45,000 nt of DNA from the NCBI GenBank assembly GCA_030141605.1, contig JAQGDQ010000198.1, forward strand, positions 1-45,000. Direction: 5' to 3'. A model generated the notes under the pieces. The model ran no database searches. It was not told where the DNA came from and was given only the letters and a program-made list of their open reading frames with translations. A program made the position numbers and the translations under genes. This document shows, piece by piece, positions 1-13,000 of this stretch. This DNA is from Tubiluchus corallicola (taxonomy: Eukaryota > Priapulida > Priapulimorpha > Priapulimorphida > Tubiluchidae). The first letter of the stretch is position 1. Each line of letters begins with the position of its first letter.

Positions 1-15
1 TAACCCTAACCCTAA
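1..15. repeat. Telomere-type repeat, two and a half units
   Basis: The window opens with TAACCC twice followed by TAA, the C-rich strand of the TTAGGG telomere repeat. Its orientation fits a left chromosome end, with the C-rich strand running 5' to 3' into the chromosome. Only two full units are visible, so it could equally be an interstitial remnant or chance. Confidence 0.45.
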
Positions 16-920
16 ACTCATATTTTATAAATGTACTATTTTCCCCTATTTCTCCATTTGTGTCCAGTTTTCCTGAGCCATTTTTTCCTGTGCTGTTTTC
101 ACCGTGCCATTTTTATCTGTGCCATTCTTTAACGTGCACCATAATTTTCATGAGGTATAATAGTTCGGGATGTGAATCAACATTCTCCTTTCTAATGACA
201 TTTATGCTATGCTTACAAAACACGTACAATTATACATGTATCTGAAACAATGTAAATCAAATTATCGTCATTTTTATTCCGCTGTTCGAAATTTCTTGAA
301 CAGTAATAATTTGTGATAATTATATGACAATTTAAACAATCTGTATCAAACAGTAGGTTATCCATTTTGCCGGCCTTGCTTGGTGTGTTAGTCTATAAGA
401 TTAGTATAATCATTACCGTTATCAAATAAAAAATTGTCTTACTATAACATCTGTGTGAATGCATATATTTCCCATCTCACGTATATACAAACCTAAACAA
501 TATTTACTCATCCTTATTAGTTGACTTACAATTCTATACTCGTTTTTGTTAGTTTCTGTGTGCCTTGTGTTACTGACAGGAATGGCAGTGTACTGAAAAA
601 TAATACAGTACTAAATATTTAATGTTTAATGAGCTACTTTTTTATTAACCAATTTCAGCTATAATTTCAATTGTTGTTGTCGTTGCTGTTGCTGCTGCGA
701 TTACTGTTAATGTTGTTATTATTTCCGTTGTCGTTATTATTACTATTATTATTATTATTATTACTATTATTATTCCCATCTGATATAGAATATGTACGTA
801 CAATGTTGTTAACAGACAAACGAATATACAAAAATGTTCATAAAATTCAGCCTTCCAGAGAAAGACAGGCCGTTGACCATCAATGTGTAACTGATCATGA
901 AAACTTGTTTTCTTTTACAG
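16..920. other. Non-coding stretch upstream of the first visible transporter exon
   Basis: No exon for the missing N-terminal half of the SLC7 transporter was found here. I searched by eye for the conserved TM1 and TM3 segments of the family on the plus strand. The stretch is AT-rich and contains the TTG/TTA repeat at 671-775. It is either intron of the transporter gene or subtelomeric DNA. Confidence 0.5.
671..775 (+). repeat. Imperfect TTG/TTA trinucleotide microsatellite
   Basis: About 100 bases of TTG, CTG and TTA triplets, ending in a purer ATT run. Translation gives an uninformative leucine run that happens to stay open into the next real exon. Confidence 0.8.
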
Positions 921-1046
921 TTGTTTTGATGTTTGTGAACTGCGTGAACGTGACATGGGCAACCCGAGTTCAAGACGTGTTCACCTTTGCCAAACTGTTG
1001 GCATTGGCTATGATCATCATCACTGGAATTGTACAGTTATGCAGAG
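921..1046 (+). CDS. SLC7A5-like: SLC7A5-like exon: end of TM4 to TM5
   Basis: Acceptor TTTTACAG before 921; donor GTCAGT after 1046. Enters with two bases completing a codon from a missing upstream exon and leaves with one base. It encodes [10 protein letters not shown], then [20 protein letters not shown] and [10 protein letters not shown], matching the TM4-TM5 region of the LAT family. This is the most 5' exon I can find. Confidence 0.92.
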
Positions 1047-4000
1047 GTCAGTGACCAAAATACGTCTAATTATTCTTCACAAGTACAATTAGCTAATTAC
1101 CACGTCTATTATTATAGTTCAGTTAAAACCATTTACAGAAATCTAATTGATACCAGTGTAACAAAAACGAGCTCGTGTCTGTTTTTTATATCACACACTG
1201 TATGGCTGCTCTGGTAGACAATTAACTGTACAATTTGGCGTTACAGTTCACAACTAATCTACTCTGAGTGCATTATTTTCTGGGTTAGTATTTAACCGCC
1301 AACATAACTACTGTAATGAGTCGAATGAAAATACACCCTTCCCAAGTGCTGGTTCTTTTTATTCGTATTTATTAAGTCCTGAGTCCGGTTTTTCTTTTCT
1401 TATTTATTAAAAGGTCACTATTGTAAAGCGATCAGCAATTAATTTCATGATCAGTGTTAAAGCTTTTTAGCTAACTAGATCTTTGAAGTTTACATACTCA
1501 TCTACAGACACTTCATTTTCACAACGTAGTCTTCACCCTAGTCTTCCTTGACCTTGGCCAGGGCGTTGGTCATTGACAGTGGTCTGTTAACTGAAAACCA
1601 CTTCTGCTAAAAGTTATTTTTTCTTCCTGTCTCACGCAAAACGCGTTTCCTGTTTTGTTGTCAGTCTGCATGTTTCAATTTGAAATGTTGCACTGCTTTG
1701 TTTAAAGTTTGAAACTGGGGCTAACGTACTAGAAGTACTGGCCGGTTCAAACTAACGCAATGAATTTCTATTTCCTGCACTTTCAAATGCCTTTCAAATC
1801 ATGAAGAGTTGCACCGCATGTACGTAAATTTTTTATTAAACTGTGTGATGCATAAAAAACTGTTTGTAATGCTCACATGGGAGATGACTTCAGTAAAGAA
1901 TCAAAAGAATCAGAATAGTGAAAAAGCCTAGCGTTTTAGTTCTGAATTTTGCGAAATACTTCAGTATTCTACTGAACTTGTGATGGTCACAGTTATGAGC
2001 GCAAAGGCTTTGGATAAGCTAATATTACCATGATTGCATCTTCTATAGTAGTGTCTTCCTGTTTTTTCCCATGGCCGGTGCTTTTATGTTGATTATCTGC
2101 CGGATCGAGGCGTTCTAGTATTCCAAGTTTTTGTATTGTACTTAGAAGAATGTAACTGGTGAACCCAGACAGTAGACATTTTACATATTTCACAGTTTAT
2201 TTCTATCAAGGGGAGGGTGCTTTTCTTCGTTCACCCTACATTCACGAAGAGCCTGGTCGTAGATTGTATACGGCGCGCATTCAGAATTTAGAGCACGGAG
2301 AATTAGTAAAGTATCATTCAGAATTTTAGAGCACGGAAAGAATTTTGGAATATGATACGTTTTGATAATTTTCTGTGCTCTAAAATTCTGAATGCACGCA
2401 TAGAACGAAACTGCTAGGTAGTTTCGGCATGTATATCCCAGTTTAATCAAGAAGTACAAGGAAGGGTTTCCTGTGAAGATGACTAGTTGATTGGGTGAAG
2501 TAATTTTATTTCCTTCTCAAGATTATCCCAGATTTGACAAGCCTGCTTTAACTGCCATTGATTATACTCACGCTAGACGAAGAAAATCTATTTTCGTCTA
2601 AAAAGACGATTGAAAGTGTCCTAGATTTGAAAGCGTGGGTGGCTCCCAGTGATGAAATCTTTGTGTAGGCTCAAAATTTGGAGCTATAAGTAGCGTTTAC
2701 CTGGAATCCCGAATGCGTATGAGTTATGTTGATTCAGAACAAATAAAATCCGTTTATATTGTTTTAAATGCACCCTTTTTGTGAGACCTACGTTATGTGT
2801 TTTTTCCTGCAATGTGTTTTCTATTTAATTTTTATATGCAGCTATTCCGCAAGTGGATAACGCATAACGCATTCCGGGTGCTAGGTAAACGCCACTTAAG
2901 TGACGTTTATTTAGTACCCGGAATGCGTATGCGTTATGAGGTCCTGATTCCGCGGAATAGATAAAGTGTGTTTATATTGTTTTCAATGCACTCGTTTATC
3001 TGACCTGCGTTATGCGTTGTTCTTTTTCTGCAGTTATTTCTAACGATTTTTTATTCCACAACTATACGGCAGGCGGATAACGCATATCGCATTCCGGATG
3101 CTACATAAAGTACAGAATGAGCGAATTCTTGTCACGTGACGTCACCTATCTTTTTCATGAAAAACTTTTCGTTTGCTAGTTTTTATTAAAAACTCATTCT
3201 CCTTTGTCAGTTAATGTAACTAATAAAACTGGTTAATAGTTCGTCACTCTTTGTTAAAGAGTTAAGAACGAGTCCGCGAGAGCACCAAGCAGAGGATGGC
3301 ACATGAGGGGTGACGAATTTATATCATTTTTTTCTAACATGAAGGGCGACCCCTCAAAACCATGTAACCAAGATATCAAATCGGTCGAGCTACTATTAGC
3401 AGAGAAATGACCACATCAGGAAATTGACTTCAAAAGAGGCAAAAAATCGCTATTTCCGGGGGTTATTTTAACTTTTTCTCCTGTATAAACTATTATAGAT
3501 GGGTCGATATAAGTTGGCTGGTACATAGACTCAGACATTGTCTTCTGATATCCTAACTTTTTCTGACATACTATTAATAGTATCAGAGAACGGGATTTTT
3601 CAAATTCGGCTCTTTGGGAGTTCGAGTCCAGGGAGAGGTTAAGTTGTAAGGCTCATAACTCGCCCACTGCGGGGCTACAGAACTTCTGGTTTTCATGTAT
3701 GTGTTAACCATCATCCTCACTAATAATATAAAAAAGAAAATTCGCTGGAGCCTGTTTCAGTATTTAGTACTGGCACTTTAAAATTTCTCAAAAATCAGCA
3801 AAATTCGCCTTTTTTGTAGTTTTTCAATATTTTTTCTATCTATATGCTGGATTATAAGTGACAAATTTGTATTCTAAATTTCATGAAAATGCACGAGCTG
3901 AGATAATATCATGAATGACATTATATAAAGGGGGCACTGTTAGAAAAAATTGCCATATCAACACACTTTTTTTGCTTTCCATAGTAATTCCGTCCATGTG

Positions 4001-7000
4001 TAAAAAGTAGACATACTTGGCTCAGGTCGTATATGACAGTAGACATTTAACCTGCATTTTCTGTGACTAGTGCTCTAATTTCCTAGTAGCAATAGATTTC
4101 TTTGCCATGGAAATTGCTAGAAATTTGCGAATTTCATCTTAAATTGGTTTAGTTATGTTGGAATTTTCATATGACTACAAATATAAATAATTGCCTCTGG
4201 ATTTCAGGACAGGACATCATGCATGCCCCTAGTACCGAGTCCGACCCTGATTCAGGGCATTCTCTACACACTGAATCACTAATGGATACCAGGAAAGACT
4301 AAACAATAAGCCCTCTAATAGAAAAGAAGTACCGATTGTTAAGATTGAGAGTCATTGCTAGCGAAAGAATCTGACAACACTTGGTGTATACATAAAAAAT
4401 AGAAATCCATTCATTTTTATACATCTGCTCATTTTTTATACTTTTTATATGAATAAGCTTCATGGCTATACATAGAAGATTATGAATATCAGTACAAAAA
4501 TGAAAAACTACAAAACTCAGTCAGAATTATTTTCTCTAAGTCCAAAATACTGTTCTTATTGTAGCAGCATAAACCTATCACTGAAGAGTAGTACAAGTAA
4601 TCAAAACCATAATATCTAAACAATAAAGAAAGAATTATCGATGCAGGTAGATTATCGCTAGAAGATAGATACAGAAATATAGACAAATATATCATGGGGA
4701 AAGTGATAAAGTGAAAATCTTACAGTCTAAACATGAGGCAATATAAGCATATGGGCCGCTTCTAGGGGGATGGCGGTGATATTTAGCTCAGAAAATTTTT
4801 CTTTGCCCAAAATTTATTTGTGGCACCAAATCGATACTTCTGACAAAAAATATTAATAGTGTGATTGAATGATTGCGCCAATGGGACAAAAATTTTCGAT
4901 GTTTTACAGTCAAAAAATCACCGGACAAACGATATCAAGTCTGTCCCATATTTTTTGGGCATTCGCTCAGATTTAGGGCAATTTTCTTTGTGTCCTGGCT
5001 TGTACGCCTATGTAAGACAAGGAGTAATAACTAGGTAATAACCTGTACATAACATTTACAAAGCATAGAAAATAAACAGTACATAAAACATTTTCCAGTC
5101 CTTGCAAGAAGCAATTTCCATTCCATAGATATTTTATTTTTTTAAGATTGGAAGCGCTCCAAATGCGGTCCAGTGTCTTTAGCACAGGCTAATAGATTCG
5201 CAATATTCGTTTCGTGCGGATAACTAGTCAGAATACCGCATTTAACACTGGTAAACATCCCAGAAAACGAACATTTTAGTTCAGCAGTGGCCGCCATCTT
5301 GAATGATGGAGTCCAATCCTGTCGGTAGTTTAACCAATGTGCTGGCCAGGCCCCTAGTTGCCAAAGATGAATATTTATGATGTTTTGAACTCTTTTGACA
5401 AGATTTGACAACTCATGTTTACCTACACGAAGCTTTTTGGTGAACGTTGTTACCTATATTTTCACCCTGATATATGCCTCTTTCAGGGGTCTTTTACAAT
5501 AGGGTGGAAATTCGCTCCATCGAAATTGTCACTGCAGCACATGCTCTATTCACATACATATCGATATTTTTGTCCCCGCCCCCGCAGTGGGTGAGATATA
5601 AGACTTTGAAATGACTGAGTATTTGCATCTTGTGCGTGATGCGAGCTTAAAGACCCCCAGTAGAGCCGAAAGAGGGGGGTTTGGGACAAAAGTCGAAAAG
5701 TCATTTTGGAGAAGATAACAAGATCCAATACTGTGCAGAGTCAGATCTATTCAAACTCAGTAGTTGCTGCATGACTAATCCTTCAAATATGAGTACAAAA
5801 TAGAGAAAAATTGGCATTTTTTCATGAAAATCGGCCTATGCCGTACCTCTGCTACTATGAGGAGTTGGGCTTAGCGGATTCACATAGTGAATACTAGTGA
5901 CTAGTGGACCTCATACCCGAACTTTGGAATCGGTTTACCTAACCTTGTGCCGGAATTTTTCGATTTTGCATGGTCTTCTCGCGGACGCGTTCTTAAACTT
6001 TCCTTGACGGTCTGTTGAAAGTTAGGACTGTCGTCTGTAAAACATTCAATGTTAGCAATCTCATCTGATCATTATTAATGTTATCACTAAAGTAGCTGAT
6101 GCCGCAGACTGAATTCTACGACAGCCAGCTGGCGTAAAGAGTTAAAAGATAGGGCACTAATTTTATCTCAACCTTGTAAACAAGTTGGTTAATTTTATCA
6201 TGGCTAACTCTGTACGACTGAGGAACGATTGCGGCACCATAGTGTTTTATACTAATCTATCGTTCTCATGTCTAATCTGAGTGTTTTAATCTGATTGCAA
6301 AATCGTGCATGACAAACGTACATGCAGACGGCAGATCCGTCTAACAATGAAAATGCTCTACAGCGCTTGGAGTTTTCAGCACTGGTTTATATTAGAACTC
6401 GTTAACCTGGGTTTTACCTCTAACACAGTTTAATTTTTTACGAAGTGAGAAACTATACACGGCAACTGAGTTTGTTGAATTGATTACATGGTTGAATAAA
6501 ATTGTAAGACTGTATTTTTTTCTATTAAGAGCCTCGAGCTATTGTATCTCTAGTAACATTTAATTTAATCATTTAATACGGTAATTGGTTGTGTAAATTG
6601 TTGCTCACATAGATTTACTCAGTTTAGTATACCTGCGGGCTGTGGCTAAAACTTCGGTTTTAATTGATGTTGTTAGTACTTTCCAGCCTCTCAGCGTTGA
6701 GTTGAGTGAACGTTCATTGATTTTGGCTCTTTGCCAGGTATGAACTCACGAACGTGTCACGCATTGCAGGTTGTTAATGAACGTCTTATTGGCTTCATTT
6801 AGGCTATAAATCTGGATAATTAATTCTGTACTTATGGCCTCTTGTGCGCTTGAGACGATAGAAATGTCAAAATTGCAATTTTTAGACAAACGGGACGAGA
6901 ACACAAGCCTCTCAATGTTGATAACATTTTATATGATGTCTATTATCTCTGTATTGTGGCTCTGGGTGTTTTAACTTCATATCAATAACCGTTTGATCGC

Positions 7001-10000
7001 TAAACACCGTAAAACTCAGTTTTCTTGCTGTCCCTAATGAGCACTCTGAACAACAAGTTGTTATTGGTTTGGTGATTGCTTTTGAAATATCGTCTCCGTT
7101 CTTGTTTTAACTATATCTTTTTGGTTCAGTTTAAGTTAGATTTCCAGTCGGTTCACAAAATTTTATGTGAGACTGTAATTAATCAAATTAAAAGTAAAGT
7201 TATTAAGTATCACTCAGTATTAGTAACTGTCAGCTGCTTCAAGTGACATTCTGCGATTAACCAATCAAATTACTGCTAAACAACGAAAACAAATTAGTTT
7301 TATACGTGCAAGTAATTTTTGCTTCACATGAATTTTATATTCTCAATGAGAGCCCTATATAGTCTACTCTTGTCAGATGCTGGTAGTTTATATAGCTACA
7401 CCACTGTTAAAGTGTTAGTGTTGCATTTTATTGTATTATTACACTAGCAGTGCCCTCGATTCCAGGAAAATGAACTGATAAAACCAGTTTTAACCAGCTT
7501 CTGCCGGTTCTGTGCCATTAGTCTGGGTCAGTATCATGGAACTGTGTCATTAAGGAAGCCAGAATTATTACTGCCATAAAAAGTTCTGGGTTAGTCTTGT
7601 ATGTAATTTTACGTAAAGTCATTAGACACTGTAATTACGAGATACTTATGACATTAACGATAGTCTGAATTTTATTGCGTTTCACGAAGAAGTCGTATCA
7701 ACAAAAATTTTATAGCGCTAAACGCCGCAAAACAAATTTTGTAGCTATATGTGTTAATAAATGCTGTTTCAGATTAAATAATTTCATACTGGTGACAATT
7801 GTTGTACTAAGAATGCAATTACAGCGTCCCAATCGTGGGCAGGTTGATGATTAGTTGTGTAAATTAAATTAGCATTATTGGTTGCGGAGAGCCGTGTCAC
7901 GTGACCACGAGCTGTCATTTTCAGAACTCTCTCAATCTCGCGGGTATTCTAGCTGTTCTTGTCTCCCTATTCATAGCAGTGATTGACCAAGCAACCGTAC
8001 GTAAGCCAAACATAATGCTCAAAACTTTCTGATTTGTCACTATCCGCTGATTTGTAAGTTTTATACAGTTTGTGCAGTTACATTCTTGCGAGCAAAATGC
8101 TTTTATTTACTTCAAAAAGTCAAAATGGTTCATACTAAATTTGAAACGTGTGATTCGTTCTGTTGCATGAGACGTTGATAAAAAACTTCTAGTAGCATTA
8201 GTGACCTGCTATGTCCCAAGAAGTCATGTAATTCAAATCACAGTCTACAAATAAGACGAAACTTTGAATCTTCATACACTGAAGAACTACAAACACACCG
8301 TATGTGTCCTGTGTAAATTTATCGATATTTATATTTATCGATAGTGCAAGCACCTCAGATGTGCTCCCTACTAGTGCAGTATATGGCATGCCATTATCTG
8401 CAACATGCAACAACAGGTATCATAGTAACACTTAGGAACCTAAATCGTATCGCAGTTAAATAATATTACTTGTACTAGTGAATAAATGTATAAAATAGCC
8501 TATTTGTCTTCGGTTACACTTCATCCTGTCCCTTTTCCCGCCTCTTTCAAATTGACTAGCGAACATCACGTGACTGACTGCCTAGCAATGATACGAATAC
8601 TCAAAGCCCGTCTTCTTTCTTTTTGATGTTTTTCCGGTAATAGCTTGTTTTACTCTATTTCAGCTTCTCCTTTTGGTTTTTGCTCCATTAAATTGTCATT
8701 TGCTGCTCATACACACAATCATTACTTATCACTAGGGCTTCTAAAGTTACTGTCAGTTTGAATCAGTTGGATAATTCATTGTGGAATTTGTGAATGACAT
8801 TTTATTTTTCTGCATGGTGTAATGACAAGACATAGTTCAGTGTTGTTAAAAGTGCATGGTGATTCGCCTCTATAAGTTTTACTTAAATCAAAGTGTGTAG
8901 ATCAATGTATTATAGTCGATTAGTTTTAAATGTTAGCTAGTAACTTGGCTGCGTGATTCTTAAACTTTTTTATTTAGCTCGTGCATTACTTATGTTAGGG
9001 ATTTTTATATTTTTCTTTCAGTTTACCTGTATAAGTTGAACAGAAATTGTGATTTTGCTGACACATTGATTGTGGCTGAAATCAAACAATTGTTGTCCAT
9101 TAACTAAGAGTGCATGCATCTTAATCCATTTTATGCCACATTGATGACTTATCAGCAACACAGCTTTTATGTCTGCTTTGTACAGTTGCCCATTGCCAAT
9201 TCACTATTCTATAATTGCATGAATGTGTATTCACCTTAACTGGTGATTTGCGTTTTGCGTTTTCATATTTCATGTCCCACTGTGTTTTAGGTCAAACACA
9301 GTATTTTGAGAATCCGTTTGAGGGCACACAAACGAACATAGCTCAAGCTGCACTGGGATTTTATTCTGGCTTGTTTGCTTATAATGGCTGGTAAGATCAC
9401 ATGTCATGGTAATAATGGCAATCCCTTTCTTGTTGTTACATGGACGATAGACTAGAATGTTAACACATTTCCTTCAGTTGTGTGTTCACACACGCTTCCT
9501 AAACAAAAACTGTCAAGCCACAAGAAATAATGCTTACCTTAGAAAAGTTGCACAGAATTACAATATTGGGTGTATTCCTGTTGTTTTCTTTCATTCTGAT
9601 CTTTATGCCCTGAAATTAGTCGTGCACAGGACAAGAACAGTAGTGATCCCAAGATTGTGCAATAGCTTGTGTCTTGTTTTATGAACAATATACAAGGGCA
9701 TTCCTTATCTTATTAAATTAACAAAAAGTGTTGCTGTTATCATTTTATTTAGCCGGACCACAGTTTTAAGAAAGTTCTCATTTTGTGATTTTTGGTCTGG
9801 TAAATCAGTAAATGCTTTGTTATTTCCCCACCCCTAGATCTTACTCTGGACCTCTTTTTTAGTCACCATAACACTGTTAAAGTGTACTTATTCTTATTTA
9901 GCTTTTTTGAAAACAAAATCCATGTATTAAACTAACAACATAGTAAAATATGAAAGACACTAGGAGGAAATAAGATATCTTCAGATGAACAATTTAAGCA

Positions 10001-13000
10001 ACTACCGATACATAGCTGTTGTGTGTTTAAACCTGCCAAATGTTTTATTGCATAATGTTAAGGAAAACAAAATTCTTTATTCAGATTAACTACGCTACCA
10101 TAATTGAAAAATTACATTAAATGCATCAATTTTGCCCAGTTTCCTTTATACCTGCGATTTTGTGTTCTTTTACATCTTTGGCTAGTATGGAGAAGTGTTA
10201 CTTAATTGTATTTGATGGTCTTTTATAACCAAGAGCAAAGTACTAAACGGTAAACCATAAAACTTGTTTTAGAATTGAGAAGCGGCCACAATGTTGAATG
10301 GGTTCAAATTCATTTAGCACCTGAAATTGGTGGTGTATTGATCCTCATTCTTTATAGCTTTTATTGTCTCCTTATAAAAACTATGCTTTGTAAAACTCTC
10401 CGAATAAGATAAACAGCACTCACAGCAGTTGTAATTAAGTTAAAAACTTGGCATTTTAGCATCTAAAATTTTAGATACTTCAGTATAAAATTTTACAAAG
10501 AATTCTCAGTTAGGCCTGCTAGGGCATAAATTACGTGCTTCATGAAATTTAAAACAGTAATACATTTTAAACAGTAAAACAGATTTTACTTATGTCATTA
10601 AAATGACGTTCTGTATGCCTGTCATTTAGAAGTATTTATGACTTTCTCTTTCTTTGAGTACTGCAGAATGAAATTAAAATTTGGTAATAGCAAAATTTAA
10701 ACACCAAAGTTAAATAAATATTTGTAACATTAAAACCCATAAACTACTGCTGCTACCATTTCATTGACTAACATCACCTTTCTGTTCAAATATAAACAAG
10801 AATAATGGTAGGCATTTCCTTCGTTATGCACAGATTTGTAAATGCACTTTCACTGCTTTGCTGCTTCTGTGTAGAAATGTTCTAGTTCACACTATTCAAG
10901 TTTATCGTCGTGGGCTTAACAACAGGAAAGCATTTTGCCATTATTTTTGGCATTATTCATGCAAATGTCATTTAAACTAAATGGATTATTTCAGGAGAAG
11001 TACACTATTTCAAGAGTCCGTGGGCAGACAGTGCAACCTCTATTACTTCGGTAGCACTAGCATTTTACTCCGGGCTATTCGCTTATAACGGATGGTAAAA
11101 AATCTACCGTTTATCGACTTGTCAATTGTGATGGCTTACTGTCTAACAAGCTATTTTTCCAATAACTTTGGTAGCTTACACTCGCATAGAACTAAAACAG
11201 TGCAATATATGTGTGCTTGCAGAGCAAAATGTCCAAAAGACCACAGTTAGGCTTTTCTGGCAGTTCGTATATACTGACTCTGCGTTTCATGAGGATCGTT
11301 TTGATACTAAGCTCATCGCTCTATGTTATTTCTAATGAGATCATGCACATTGAAGTTGAAGATAGGGTGCGAACTGAAAAACAATTTTCAGAAAACCACT
11401 GTTAAAATTTGCCATTGTTTTTGTCACGTTTCTATGAAAATGCTTAGCAAACGTACTAAAGTGAGGTTGCTGTGGACTGTGCAAGAACATATTGAAGTTT
11501 AGTTGAAATACAGTAGATTGCTCTTCTAGACAAAGATCTGGGCTGGGGAAACGGAAAAAGCACAAGCAAAATGACTTCTTCCACGAGTTGTTATCGTATT
11601 TTGAAAATACTAGTTTTTCACAATTGCAATGCTAGGCAGAGCAGGTAGGGTTATAAAATTAAAACTTTTTGGTATTTTTCAAACAATTTCCTGATGCTTT
11701 GATGCTAGAATATAAAACGTCCAATACATTTGGCATTTGTTTTAGAAAAAAACTGATATTTGACCCAATTTTTGATGCATTCGGCTTTGAAACATTATAA
11801 TGTAGTTTAACTATGCTGACTTACAGACTGTTTTGGTATGCAAGCACACATGTATCAAAGGCGAAGCATTGATATTGTAACTCGGTACTAATATAGTGGT
11901 AAACAGCTTTGCTAATTTACCACCTTTTCAGAAAAATGCAGGTCTGTAAAGCTAACATGGAATGACTAGTTGGTGAGTAGTTTAGCTTGTAGTTAGCTAG
12001 AAAAACTGAAATGATGAAAATATTGACCATCTAACCGGAAGACAACAAAACTACTAATATGATTGTGCATGCTTACGTAACACACATCCTCAGTTTTGCA
12101 GTAAGTTGTGCATTTGTAATATTCTATAATTCTAGGATATTGCTGTGTTTTCGGAAAAAAATGAATTCAATTTTTAACATTTTGTATGCTTAATTTGGTT
12201 GCCTTCCTGTGATATTCTCACTAGCCGTCTATATGTAAAACTATACTAAATTTAAAACAGTTATATTTCAAAATAATTCTTAATAACAAGAATAGTAATA
12301 ATGAATAAAAAATCCCAAAAATGGAAACAAAGAAAAAGAAAGGAAGCTTAAATGTTGTTATCTTTAACATTTACTGTTCGATTTCATTTGAGAAGGCTGT
12401 TATGGGCTTTTGTGTATGAATTTTTAAATTAAAATTGTTATTTCTTTTTAGGAATTATTTGAACTTTGTGATTGAAGAATTGCAAGATCCTGTAAAGTAA
12501 GTTGTGCTTCACTATGTTTGGCATAACATTTACTTGAGTAATCTATACTCAGATGTCCAATCTTGTACCAAATGAAACCGTGTACCAAAAGTGCCGCAAA
12601 AGGCGAGCCCAAATAGCATGACCAAAACCACAATTCCCACTATCGTGAATGTCATTTTTTATAACAGTGTAGCAGTTTCTCAGCACACTATATGCTCGTC
12701 AATTTTGTGCTGGATGTATTTGTACCATATTAGTTAAGCAGTAAATTTTGCTTACATGTATTGAAATTGAAAAGCCGAAAAGTTACCTAAAGTATTCTAC
12801 ATTTATTTCTTAGTGACTGTTTGGTAAGATAACTGTGCAGCCTGATAACAATGTTAATTGTTTTTAATGATTTTGCAGGAATTTGCCAAAAGCTGTAGGC
12901 ATTTCTTGCGCTATTGTCATCTTCACGTACGTCATGACAAATGTGGCATTCTTGACTACCGTGTCAAAAGAAGAGATCTTGTCTAGTCCAGCTGTTGCAG

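Larger units (their letters stand above)
1047..9290 (+). other. 8.2-kb intron before the alternative exons
   Basis: No exon recognised on either strand; short open frames here have no family features. It contains an inverted-repeat MITE near 2276-2398, two tandem MITEs at 2690-3100, an inverted pair at 3252-3287 and 5966-6000, and three CACGTG-centred motifs. 6000-9290 is plain AT-rich sequence in which I see no other structure. A further alternative exon could be hidden, but no second FYSGLFAY-like coding stretch was seen. Confidence 0.7.

Noticed and set aside
671-920. Leucine-rich frame running into the first transporter exon
   Set aside because: The leucines come from a TTG/TTA microsatellite; a good acceptor at 920 and family homology begin only after it.
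2190-2459. 89-codon minus-strand frame
   Set aside because: It overlaps the inverted-repeat MITE and shows no family features; the open frame is explained by the repeat.
3615-3645. tRNA T-arm-like string AGTTCGAGTCC
   Set aside because: No A box at the right distance and the T stem does not pair.
5142-5411. 89-codon minus-strand frame in the long intron
   Set aside because: Composition is unremarkable, no motif recognised and no splice signals tie it to other exons.
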